This document shows positions 8,266 to 15,047 of a stretch of DNA of 37,223 nucleotides, one piece after another. Each line of letters begins with the position of its first letter. Within the stretch, counting starts at the first letter, position 1. Under the pieces are notes generated by a model. It was not told where the DNA came from, ran no database searches, and saw only the letters and a list, made by a program, of their open reading frames with translations. Where the stretch lies: the NCBI RefSeq assembly GCF_002910905.1, contig NZ_NEUE01000276.1, positions 1 to 37,223 on the forward strand. The letters are read 5' to 3'. Made by a program: the position numbers and the translations under genes. Source of the DNA: Streptomyces sp. SM11. Its GTDB lineage: Bacteria; Actinomycetota; Actinomycetes; Streptomycetales; Streptomycetaceae.

Positions 8266-8301
8266 GTGCCCGGTGCTGCCTCTCCCGGACCCACCGGGCA
8301 C
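8266..8301 (+). terminator. Hairpin downstream of the GH5 gene
   Basis: GTGCCCGGTG at 8266-8275 and CACCGGGCAC at 8292-8301 form a perfect 10-bp stem with a 16-base loop, about 50 bases after the GH5 stop and 60 bases before the nuclease promoter. There is no U-run, as is common in streptomycetes. Confidence 0.5.
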
Positions 8302-8363
8302 CCGCCCGGGATTCGCGCCAGGGGTTCGCACCCGGGGTACGCGCGGAATTAACCTCCGATACC

Positions 8364-8392
8364 TTGTCATGTCCGTTCTACGCGCATAGTTT
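8364..8392 (+). promoter_or_regulatory. Sigma-70 (HrdB-like) promoter of the secreted nuclease
   Basis: TTGTCA at 8364-8369 and TAGTTT at 8387-8392 are separated by exactly 17 bases, close to the TTGACA/TAGRRT pattern of vegetative streptomycete promoters. Transcription would start near 8399, giving a leader of about 25 bases before the GTG at 8425. Confidence 0.6.
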
Positions 8393-8424
8393 TTGCCCCT
8401 ACTACTCAGTTGGGGGCACCTCCC

Positions 8425-10842
8425 GTGCAGATACTCAGATCCGGTTCCGTCCTGCTGACCGGCGCCGTCGCCGTCACGCTCGCGGTGACGGCCCTTCCCG
8501 CCGCCCAAGCGGCTCCGTCCGCCACCGCCGTCATCTCCGAGGTGTACGGCGGCGGGGGCAACTCCGGCGCGACACTGACCCGGGACTTCGTCGAGCTGGC
8601 CAACGCCGGCTCCGCGCCCTTCGAGGCCGGCGGCCTCAGCGTCCAGTACCTGCCGGGCAGCCCGTCGGCCGGCTCGCGGTGGCAGGTCTCCGAGCTGTCC
8701 GGGTCGATCGCGCCCGGCGGCCGCTACCTGGTCGCCCAGGCCATGGGCAACGGCGGAACGGTCGCGCTGCCCACCGCCGACGCCACCGGCACGATCCCCA
8801 TGGCGGCGGGCAGCGGCACCGTCGCCCTGGTCTCCGGGACGGACCCGCTCACCTGCAAGTCGGCGGCGGACTGTGCGGCGGACACCCGGATCGTCGATCT
8901 GGTCGGTTACGGTTCCGCGGTCGTCCGGGAGGGCAGCGGCCCGGTGCCCGGCGCCTCGGCCACCGCGTCCGGTGCGCGGGCCGTCTCGCTCGCCGACACC
9001 GACGACAACGCCGCCGATCTCGCCGCGGGAGCCCCGACCCCGGTCAACACGAAGGGCGAGACGTCCGGCGGCGGTCAGGAGCCGGAGGAGCCCGGCCCCA
9101 CCGAGCCGGGCGACGTACGGATCCACGACATCCAGGGCACCACCCGCCTCTCCCCGCTCGACGGCACGACGGTGGACGGGGTCCCGGGCGTCGTCACCGG
9201 CGTACGGAGCAGTGGCTCGCGCGGTTTCTGGATCCAGGACACCGCGCCCGACAACGACCCGCGCACCAGCGAGGGCCTGTTCGTCTACACGGGCTCCGCC
9301 GCACCGTCCGTGGCGGTCGGGGACTCCGTCCTGGTCAGTGGCAAGGTCGGCGAGTACCGCCCCGGAACCAGCACCCAGTCGAACACCCAGCTCACCGCGC
9401 CCCGCACCACGGTGCTGTCGTCCGGCAACGCGCTGCCCGCCCCGGTGGTCCTGGACTCCCGTTCGGTGCCCGGCCGTTATGTGCCGTCGGCGGACGGCGG
9501 GACGATCGACGCGCTGCCCCTGGACCCGTCCCGGTACGCCCTGGACCTGTACGAGGCGCTGGAGGGCTCCCGGGTCGAGATCGCCGACACCCGGGTGACC
9601 GGGGCGACGACCGCGTACGACGAGATCTGGGTGACCGTGAAGCCCTGGGAGAACCGCAACCGGCGCGGCGGCACGGTCTACGCCTCGTACGAGGACCAGA
9701 ACACCGGCCGGCTCAAGGTGATGTCGCTGGACCCGGCGCGTCCGGTGCCGACCGCGAACGTCGGCGACGTGCTGAAGGGCCGCACCACCGGTGTGCTCGA
9801 CTACGCCTCGTACGGCGGCTACAACGTGCAGGCCACCGAGCTGGGCACGCTCGTCGACAAGAAGCTGCGGCGCGAGGTGACCCGCAAGCAGAAGCGGAAC
9901 GAGCTCGCCGTGGCCACGTACAACGTGGAGAACCTCGACGCCCTGGACGACCAGGGCAAGTTCGACACCCTGGCCGAGGGCGTCGCGGTCAACCTCTCCT
10001 CCCCCGACATCGTCTCGCTGGAGGAGATCCAGGACGACAACGGTCCGGTGAACGACGGCACGACGGGTTCCGAGGCCACGCTGAAGCGGTTCACGGACGC
10101 GATCGTCGCGCAGGGCGGGCCGCGCTACGCCTGGCGCTACATCGCCCCCGAGAACAACAAGGACGGCGGTCAGCCCGGCGGCAACATCCGTAACGTCTTC
10201 CTGTTCAACCCGAAGCGGGTCTCCTTCACCGACCGGCCGGGTGGCGACGCCACCACGCCGGTGCGGGCCGTGGACACCTGGAGGGGCGTGAAGCTCTCCG
10301 CGTCCCCGGGGCGGATCAACCCGACGAGCCCGGCGTGGGACAACAGCCGCAAGCCTCTGGTGGGCGAGTTCGTCTTCCGGGGCAGGCCGGTCTTCGTCAT
10401 CGGCAACCACTTCGCGTCCAAGGGCGGCGACCAGCCGCTGCACGGCCGCTACCAGGAACCGACACGGTCCTCGGAGGCGGATCGGATCCAGCAGGCCGCC
10501 GAGGTCAACGCCTTCACCGCCGACCTGCTGAAGGCGGACAGGTTCGCGCGGGTCATCACGCTCGGGGACATCAACGACTTCGAGTTCTCCCCGACGATGA
10601 AGACGCTGACCAAGGGCGGGGTTCTCAGGCCGCTGATCACGACACTGCCCGCCTCGGAGCGGTACAGCTATGTGTACGACGGCAACTCGCAGACGCTGGA
10701 CCACATCCTGACGAGCCCCGGCATCCGGCGCTTCGACTACGACGTGGTGCACATCAACGCCGAGTTCGCCGACCAGGCGAGCGACCACGACCCGCAGGTG
10801 GTGCGGATCAAGGTCAATGGCCGGCACGGTCACGGGCACTGA
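8425..10842 (+). CDS. Secreted nuclease: lamin-tail domain plus endonuclease/exonuclease/phosphatase domain
   Basis: 805 residues from GTG 8425 (a TTG at 8410 is an alternative in frame; a G-rich tract lies between them). The signal peptide runs to the LPAAQAAPSA region. Residues about 35-190 form a lamin-tail domain (VISEVYGGGGNSGATLTRDF, FVELAN, GGRYLVAQ). An acidic Pro/Glu linker (about 215-225) leads to an OB-like region (VRIHDIQGT, SRGFWIQDTAPDNDP) as in ExeM/YhcR-type nucleases. The C-terminal EEP domain has VATYNVENLD, SLEEIQDDNG, IGNHFASKGGD, LGDINDFEFSP and ASDHDPQVV, which carry the metal-binding and catalytic residues. It should degrade extracellular DNA or RNA. It has its own promoter and ends at a hairpin shared with the convergent hydrolase gene. 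Confidence 0.9.
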   Translation: MQILRSGSVLLTGAVAVTLAVTALPAAQAAPSATAVISEVYGGGGNSGATLTRDFVELANAGSAPFEAGGLSVQYLPGSPSAGSRWQVSELSGSIAPGGRYLVAQAMGNGGTVALPTADATGTIPMAAGSGTVALVSGTDPLTCKSAADCAADTRIVDLVGYGSAVVREGSGPVPGASATASGARAVSLADTDDNAADLAAGAPTPVNTKGETSGGGQEPEEPGPTEPGDVRIHDIQGTTRLSPLDGTTVDGVPGVVTGVRSSGSRGFWIQDTAPDNDPRTSEGLFVYTGSAAPSVAVGDSVLVSGKVGEYRPGTSTQSNTQLTAPRTTVLSSGNALPAPVVLDSRSVPGRYVPSADGGTIDALPLDPSRYALDLYEALEGSRVEIADTRVTGATTAYDEIWVTVKPWENRNRRGGTVYASYEDQNTGRLKVMSLDPARPVPTANVGDVLKGRTTGVLDYASYGGYNVQATELGTLVDKKLRREVTRKQKRNELAVATYNVENLDALDDQGKFDTLAEGVAVNLSSPDIVSLEEIQDDNGPVNDGTTGSEATLKRFTDAIVAQGGPRYAWRYIAPENNKDGGQPGGNIRNVFLFNPKRVSFTDRPGGDATTPVRAVDTWRGVKLSASPGRINPTSPAWDNSRKPLVGEFVFRGRPVFVIGNHFASKGGDQPLHGRYQEPTRSSEADRIQQAAEVNAFTADLLKADRFARVITLGDINDFEFSPTMKTLTKGGVLRPLITTLPASERYSYVYDGNSQTLDHILTSPGIRRFDYDVVHINAEFADQASDHDPQVVRIKVNGRHGHGH

Positions 10843-10854
10843 GACCGTGACACG

Positions 10855-10887
10855 GTGGGCCGGACCGGGCGTTCAGGTCCGGCCCAC
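10855..10887. terminator. Bidirectional terminator hairpin between convergent genes
   Basis: GTGGGCCGGACC at 10855-10866 and GGTCCGGCCCAC at 10876-10887 form a perfect 12-bp stem with a 9-base loop. It lies 12 bases after the nuclease stop, and the stop codon of the convergent hydrolase (10873-10875) falls in the loop. Confidence 0.75.
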
Positions 10888-11772
10888 TGGGGCGCCAACC
10901 TGGCGCGGCAGCGTGAACGCGCCGGCCGCCGGCTCCCGCCCGGTGAAGAACCGGGAGACCAGCGAGGCCACCTCGTCGGCCCGCTCCAGGACCACCCAGT
11001 GGTCGGACTCCTCGACCGTCAGGAACCGGCTGCCCTCGATCGTCGCGGCGAACTCCCGCTGGCGCGCGGGCGACGTCACCGTGTCGTGCTCCCCGGCGAA
11101 GACCAGCGCCGGTACGCCGGTGAGACCGCCGGAGAAGTCGGGCCGGTCGGCCAGCGCCCGGTAGAGGGAGTCCGCCGCGTGCGGCGAGTGGGTGAGCGCG
11201 TGCAGGAAGGAGCGCCGGACATAGCGGCGGGCCAACTCCCTGCGGTGTACCTGACGTTCGGGATCCAGACACATCAGCGCGTCGGCCGCCGTCGCGGCGA
11301 ACCCCTCGCGGTCCCCGGCGGCCAGCTGCTGCCTGGCCCGCTCCCAGCAGGCGGCCTGGGCGTCGTCGATGTGGACCGGGACGCCGCCGAGGGCCAGGCG
11401 CCCCACCCGCTCCCGGTGGCGGCGAGCGAAGCCGAAGGCGATGGCGGTGCCGTAGGAGAAGCCGAAGACGTTGAGCCGGGGGGCGCCGAGGTCGTCGGCG
11501 ATGCCGAGGACGGCCCGGCGCAGCAGATCGGCACTGGGTCCTGGCGGGAGCGGGTCGGCACTGCCCATGCCGGGCAGGTCGGCGGTGACGACGTCGGATG
11601 CCGGCCCCAGGTGGTCGTCCATCTGGGGCCAGCCGAACATGCCCTGGAGCGCACCGCCGAGAATGAGCGCCGGGTCGGTGGCGGGGACCCCGCCGGGGCA
11701 GGAGTGTGGCAGGACGCGGTAGCTGTAGCGCACTCCGTCGACCGACAGGGGCCGGATGATCTCCTCGGGCAT
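10873..11772 (-). CDS. Alpha/beta hydrolase, possible thioesterase of the ACP/ketosynthase cluster
   Basis: 299 residues with a complete catalytic triad: Ser106 in the nucleophile elbow GFSYGTA, Asp230 in FAGEHDTV, and His258 in ESDHWVVLE. The N-terminal half (LILGGALQGMFGWPQMDDHL, ADLPGMGSAD) has the usual oxyanion and loop positions. It lies 22 bases downstream of the ketosynthase gene, with GGAG before ATG 11770-11772, so it is the last gene of a three-gene operon ACP, ketosynthase, hydrolase. By context it may release or edit an acyl chain from the ACP, but the family is broad and ester, lactone or amide hydrolysis is equally possible. No signal peptide, so cytoplasmic. Confidence 0.85.
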   Translation of the reverse strand: MPEEIIRPLSVDGVRYSYRVLPHSCPGGVPATDPALILGGALQGMFGWPQMDDHLGPASDVVTADLPGMGSADPLPPGPSADLLRRAVLGIADDLGAPRLNVFGFSYGTAIAFGFARRHRERVGRLALGGVPVHIDDAQAACWERARQQLAAGDREGFAATAADALMCLDPERQVHRRELARRYVRRSFLHALTHSPHAADSLYRALADRPDFSGGLTGVPALVFAGEHDTVTSPARQREFAATIEGSRFLTVEESDHWVVLERADEVASLVSRFFTGREPAAGAFTLPRQVGAPVGRT

Positions 11773-11794
11773 GTACTCCTGCGTTCCCTTCCGC

Positions 11795-13060
11795 TCAGGC
11801 CCTGGTGAGGACGAGTGCCGCGTTGTGGCCGCCGAAGCCGAGCGAGGTCTTGACGGCGCATTCGAAGGAGGCGCCGCGGGCTTCCTTGGCCACCACGTCG
11901 ATCGGGATCTGCGGATCGGGTGTGTCCAGGTTGACGGTGGGCGGCACCAGTTGGTGCTGGAGGGCGAGCACGGTGAGCGCGGTCTCGATGCCGCCCGCCG
12001 CGCCGAGGGTGTGGCCGGTCATCGCCTTGGTGGAGGTCACCAGGGGGCTCTCGCCGAGGACCCGGCGGAGCATCGTCGCCTCGACCAGGTCGTTGGAGAG
12101 CGTCGAGGTGCCGTGCGCGTTGACGTGCCCGACGTCGGCCGCGGCGAGGCCCGCGTCGGCGAGCGCGGTGCGCAGGGCGCGTTCGATGCCGAGCCCCTCG
12201 GGGTCCGGGGCGACGGCGGAGTGGGCGTCGCTGGAGGCTCCGTAACCGCTCACGTGGGCGCGGACGGCAGCGCCCCGGGCGCGGGCGTGGTCCGGGTGTT
12301 CCAGGACGAGCAGCCCGGCGCCCTCGCCGACGACGAAGCCGTCGCGGTGGGTGTCGAAGGGGCGGCAGGCGGCCGCAGGGTCCTCGCGGCGGGTGGAGAC
12401 GGCCTTGAGACTGCAGGCGCTGGCGATCAGGAGGCGGGTGCAGGTGGATTCGGCGCCGCCCGCGATGACGATGTCGCAGGCTCCGGAGCGGAGCATCTGG
12501 TGGGCGGTGCCGATGGCGACCGTGCCGGAGGAGCATGCGGTGGAGACGGCCTGGCTGGGCCCGTGGACGCCGAGGTCCAGACTGACGCTGCTGGCCGCGC
12601 CGTTGACGACGCTGAGCGGGGCGAGCTTCGGGGAGACCCGGCGGGGGCCGCGCCCGGCGAGGGCCGCGTGCTGCTCGTCGTAGAAGGGCAGCCCGCCGTG
12701 GGCGGAGCCGATGACGATGCCGACGCGGCCGCTGTCCCAGACCGACGGGTCCAGCCCGGCGTCGGCGACGGCCTCGCGGGCGGCGATGACGGCGAGCTGG
12801 GAGAAGCGGTCCATCAGCCGCTGGGCGGCCACTCCGAGGACGACCCCCGGGTCGCAGTCGGTGACGGAGTAGAAGAAGTCGCAGGGCAGGCCGTCCAGTT
12901 CGGTCCGGGAGGCGGCGGACGGCATGAGGCCCTCGGTGACACCGTGCCAGGCGGCGTCCGCTCCCGTACCGGCCGCGGTGACCAGGCCGACACCGGTGAC
13001 GGCGGCGGCGAACGGGGCGAGCGGCGCCCGGCGGTAGTGCGGTGCGGTGGCCGCGCTCAT
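11795..13060 (-). CDS. Beta-ketoacyl-ACP synthase (FabF/KAS II type)
   Basis: 421 residues, the normal length of a stand-alone ketosynthase that condenses an acyl thioester with malonyl-ACP. The active site is complete: Cys176 in AVSTACSSGT, His316 in NAHGTST, Lys345 in TSTKAMTGH and His350 in GHTLGAAGG. The C-terminal gate loop reads KTSLGFGGHNAALVL. ATG 13058-13060 overlaps the ACP stop (ATGA), indicating translational coupling. There is no partner chain-length factor, ketoreductase, dehydratase or acyltransferase in the window, so it is not a complete type II PKS and not the housekeeping fabD-fabH-acpP-fabF order. It probably extends a specialised acyl chain carried by the adjacent ACP. 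Confidence 0.9.
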   Translation of the reverse strand: MSAATAPHYRRAPLAPFAAAVTGVGLVTAAGTGADAAWHGVTEGLMPSAASRTELDGLPCDFFYSVTDCDPGVVLGVAAQRLMDRFSQLAVIAAREAVADAGLDPSVWDSGRVGIVIGSAHGGLPFYDEQHAALAGRGPRRVSPKLAPLSVVNGAASSVSLDLGVHGPSQAVSTACSSGTVAIGTAHQMLRSGACDIVIAGGAESTCTRLLIASACSLKAVSTRREDPAAACRPFDTHRDGFVVGEGAGLLVLEHPDHARARGAAVRAHVSGYGASSDAHSAVAPDPEGLGIERALRTALADAGLAAADVGHVNAHGTSTLSNDLVEATMLRRVLGESPLVTSTKAMTGHTLGAAGGIETALTVLALQHQLVPPTVNLDTPDPQIPIDVVAKEARGASFECAVKTSLGFGGHNAALVLTRA

Positions 13061-13290
13061 GCGGAGACCTTCCCGTGGACGGCCTGGACGAGGCGGCCGA
13101 CGGTGTCGCGCGAGGTGAGCGCGACGTCCTCCAGGTCCACGTCCAGCCGGTCCTCGATGAGCAGCCGAAGCTCCTCCAGTGCGAGGGAGTCCAGCCGCAG
13201 CCGGTGCAGCGGGACATCCGGGCGGATGGCCCCGGGGTCGGTTCCGAACTTCGCTACCAGCAGGGCGCTGATCTCTTCCGAAGTGCTCAT
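13057..13290 (-). CDS. Acyl carrier protein
   Basis: 77 residues, a typical discrete ACP. The phosphopantetheine site is Ser35 in LRLDSLALEELRLLIEDRL, where DSL is the canonical motif. ATG 13288-13290 is preceded by AGGAG at about 6 bases. An in-frame ATG at 13372-13374 would add 28 residues including five PT repeats, but it has no ribosome-binding site and no family support. Four-base overlap with the ketosynthase gene. The cluster-specific ACP suggests that the trio makes a product separate from bulk fatty acid synthesis; this is inference. Confidence 0.88.
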   Translation of the reverse strand: MSTSEEISALLVAKFGTDPGAIRPDVPLHRLRLDSLALEELRLLIEDRLDVDLEDVALTSRDTVGRLVQAVHGKVSA

Positions 13291-13661
13291 TGGCGCTCCT
13301 GGGATCGGTGACGCGGTGACGCCGGCCGCGTGAGGGGAGGTGGGGGTAGGGGTAGGGGTAGGGGTAGGGGCCATCGGGGGACGCCGGCTGCTCCGGAAGG
13401 ACCCTTTATACGCCTTCGCGGGCGGGTTGCCGGTCCGCGTTCCCCCGTGCGGTGGGAGGGGTGTCCAGGTGTACGAATCCGGGGGCCCGGTGCGTGCAGC
13501 CGCAAGGCGGAGGATGGAGGCAACGCGGATGGGGCTGCTCCAGCGAAGCCGAGAGCTTGGGGAAGTTGGTGATTGACGACGACGCGGCGGATGCGCGTGC
13601 CGGACCCCGCGAGCCCGGCATGATCCGAACGGCAGGCCCTGAGGTGTGCCCTGTCCCCCGA
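13291..13661. other. Intergenic leader region upstream of the ACP operon
   Basis: This stretch has no convincing gene. It holds the GGGGTA repeat (13342-13370) and, on the minus strand, a TATAAA at 13405-13410 that could be a -10 element for the ACP operon, giving a leader of about 110 bases; no good -35 was found. The part from 13420 to 13661 shows nothing recognisable. Confidence 0.4.
13342..13370 (+). repeat. (GGGGTA)4-GGGG tandem repeat, G-quadruplex prone
   Basis: Five G-tracts of at least four bases, four of them followed by TA, lie 52 bases upstream of the ACP start. The plus strand (the template for the ACP operon) is G-rich; the mRNA leader would carry (CCCCUA)n. Four or more GGGG tracts with 2-base loops fit the G-quadruplex rule. 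Confidence 0.85.
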
Positions 13662-13976
13662 TGGACTACGTGGGGCGGCGCGGCGGGACGGTGCGGCGGG
13701 ACGGTGCTGATGCACGGGCGGGACGGCGAGGACAGTCCGATCCTGGCGTCCAACTGCGGCTCGGACCGGCCGCCGCTGTGGTATCTGAACCTCCAGGCGA
13801 ACCCGGAGGTCGAACTCCGGGTGAAGAGCGAGCGGTTCGGGGCGGTCGCGGCGACGCGGCCCGCCGAGGAGAAGGCGCGGGCCCGGCCGGGTCCTGTGGA
13901 ACCGTTCCCGCGCTACGGGCAGTATCGGGCGGGCACCGGGCGGGGCATCCCGGTCGTCCGGCTGACGCGGTCCTGA
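13662..13976 (+). pseudogene. Remnant of an F420-type (DDN family) nitroreductase/deazaflavin oxidoreductase
   Basis: The last ~90 codons resemble the C-terminal half of deazaflavin-dependent nitroreductase family proteins: VLMHGRDGEDSPILASNCG, then PPLWYLNLQANPEVELRV, AATRPAEEKARARP and YRAGTGRGIPVVRLTR. The N-terminal half that completes the barrel and F420 site is missing, and the preceding sequence (WTTWGGAAGRCGG) is only a degraded match. GTG 13704 could start a 90-residue peptide but has no clear ribosome-binding site. Probably a decayed gene; the lost part was not found upstream. Confidence 0.6.
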
Positions 13977-14000
13977 GCCGCCGGCGGGGTGGCGGTGGGA

Positions 14001-14046
14001 CGCACCACAAGGGCTCCCACCGGCCGCCGGGAGCCCTTATGGTGCG
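14001..14046. terminator. 18-bp inverted repeat between the F420-type remnant and the nitroreductase
   Basis: CGCACCACAAGGGCTCCC at 14001-14018 pairs with 14029-14046 with one mismatch across a 10-base loop. It lies 25 bases after the remnant's stop and 28 bases before the nitroreductase ATG. Terminator is the simplest reading; its closeness to the next start also allows an operator role. Confidence 0.6.
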
Positions 14047-14059
14047 CCGGTCCGAACCG

Positions 14060-14065
14060 TAGACT
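14060..14065 (+). promoter_or_regulatory. Possible -10 box of a leaderless transcript
   Basis: TAGACT ends 8 bases before the nitroreductase ATG and no ribosome-binding site is present, which fits a transcript starting at or next to the ATG. No good -35 is seen, since that position lies inside the inverted repeat. Confidence 0.35.
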
Positions 14066-14073
14066 CCGCGATC

Positions 14074-14805
14074 ATGACCATGGAAACGGTTCAGACCGAC
14101 CCCTCCGCCCTCGGCGGCCCCGCTCTCTTCGACACCATGTCCTCCATGCGCGCCATGCGCCGCCTCAAGCCGGACCCGGTGCCGGACGAGACGGTCGAGC
14201 AGCTGATACAGGCTGCCGTCTGGGGACCCAGCGGCGGCAACATGCAGTGTTACGAGTACGTGGTGGTGACCGACCGCCAGGTGATGGCGCGGCTCGCCCC
14301 GCTGTGGAGGCGGTGCGTTGACGCGTATCTGGCGACGACCGGGAAGTACGCGCCCGAGGGCATGGACGAGGCGGCGTACGGCCGGATGGTCGCGGCGATC
14401 GAGCATCAGCGCGACCACTTCGCCGACACCCCGGTGCTGATCGTGCCGTGCTACCGGTTCCCCGAGCCGCGTCTGGACGAGGAGGGTCTCGCGGCCTCGG
14501 CGCGGGCGCTCGGCCCGGCGGGCACGGAGCACATGATGAACACGCAGACGCGGTTCCAGGCGCTGGCCGAGGGCTCCTGCGTCTATCCGGGGGTGCAGAA
14601 CCTGCTGCTCGCGGCCCGGGGGCTGGGGCTGGCCGCGAACATCACCATCTGGCATCTGATGCTGGAGCAGGAGTGGAAGCGGGAGCTGGGCATCCCGGAG
14701 GACATGGCGACGTTCGCCGCCGTTCCGGTGGGGTGGCCCGCGGGGAACTTCGGCCCCGTCCGGCGGCGGCCGGTGGCGGACGTCATCCACCGCGACCGCT
14801 GGTAG
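14074..14805 (+). CDS. Nitroreductase family protein (FMN-dependent)
   Basis: 243 residues. It opens with the family signature SSMRAMRRLKPDPVPDETVE, followed by LIQAAVWGPSGGNMQCYEYV, where RxxR and the GPSGGN loop contact FMN phosphate. The C-terminal PGVQNLLLAARGLGLAANIT and VPVGWPAG motifs complete the nucleotide site. Such enzymes reduce nitroaromatics, quinones or flavins with NAD(P)H; the substrate here is not predictable. Start ATG 14074 has an in-frame ATG two codons later; no ribosome-binding site is visible and a -10-like TAGACT lies 8 bases upstream, so it may be leaderless. Followed by a strong hairpin, so it is probably monocistronic. Confidence 0.85.
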   Translation: MTMETVQTDPSALGGPALFDTMSSMRAMRRLKPDPVPDETVEQLIQAAVWGPSGGNMQCYEYVVVTDRQVMARLAPLWRRCVDAYLATTGKYAPEGMDEAAYGRMVAAIEHQRDHFADTPVLIVPCYRFPEPRLDEEGLAASARALGPAGTEHMMNTQTRFQALAEGSCVYPGVQNLLLAARGLGLAANITIWHLMLEQEWKRELGIPEDMATFAAVPVGWPAGNFGPVRRRPVADVIHRDRW

Positions 14806-14837
14806 CGGCCGGCCCCGCGCCCATCGGCTCCGACACT

Positions 14838-14870
14838 CCTGCCGGGTGACACCCGCCGTCACCCGGCAGG
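14838..14870 (+). terminator. Terminator hairpin after the nitroreductase gene
   Basis: CCTGCCGGGTGA at 14838-14849 and TCACCCGGCAGG at 14859-14870 form a perfect 12-bp stem with a 9-base loop, 33 bases after the stop codon. Confidence 0.75.
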
Positions 14871-14947
14871 CCCAGGGCGCACCCGGCGGAATGACCAACT
14901 CCCCTGTGTTTGCGGGATGTTGTCAACCGCACCACCAGCGCGCCGCG

Positions 14948-14976
14948 TTGTTGTGCCCTGCCCATGTCGATAGCCT
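14948..14976 (+). promoter_or_regulatory. Candidate promoter of the peptidoglycan hydrolase gene
   Basis: TTGTTG at 14948-14953 and TAGCCT at 14971-14976 are 17 bases apart. A start near 14983 would give a leader of about 65 bases before ATG 15048. Confidence 0.4.
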
Positions 14977-15047
14977 GGCCGGGTTCGGCATCCCTCTGGC
15001 CCACCCCGGGCCCGAGGGCTTCTTCTCCCCACAGAGCAGGAGACCCC

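Noticed and set aside
8320..8365. PHO box upstream of the secreted nuclease
   Set aside because: GTTCGCACCCG is a weak single match and no 11-base direct repeat follows, so phosphate control is not supported.
13342..13370. CRISPR or telomere-like array
   Set aside because: The repeat unit is only 6 bases with no spacers, and it lies inside a gene-dense region, so it is neither a CRISPR array nor a chromosome end.
13288..13374. Alternative ACP start giving a Pro-Thr repeat extension
   Set aside because: The upstream ATG at 13374 lacks a ribosome-binding site, while ATG 13290 has AGGAG at normal distance and matches the family N-terminus.
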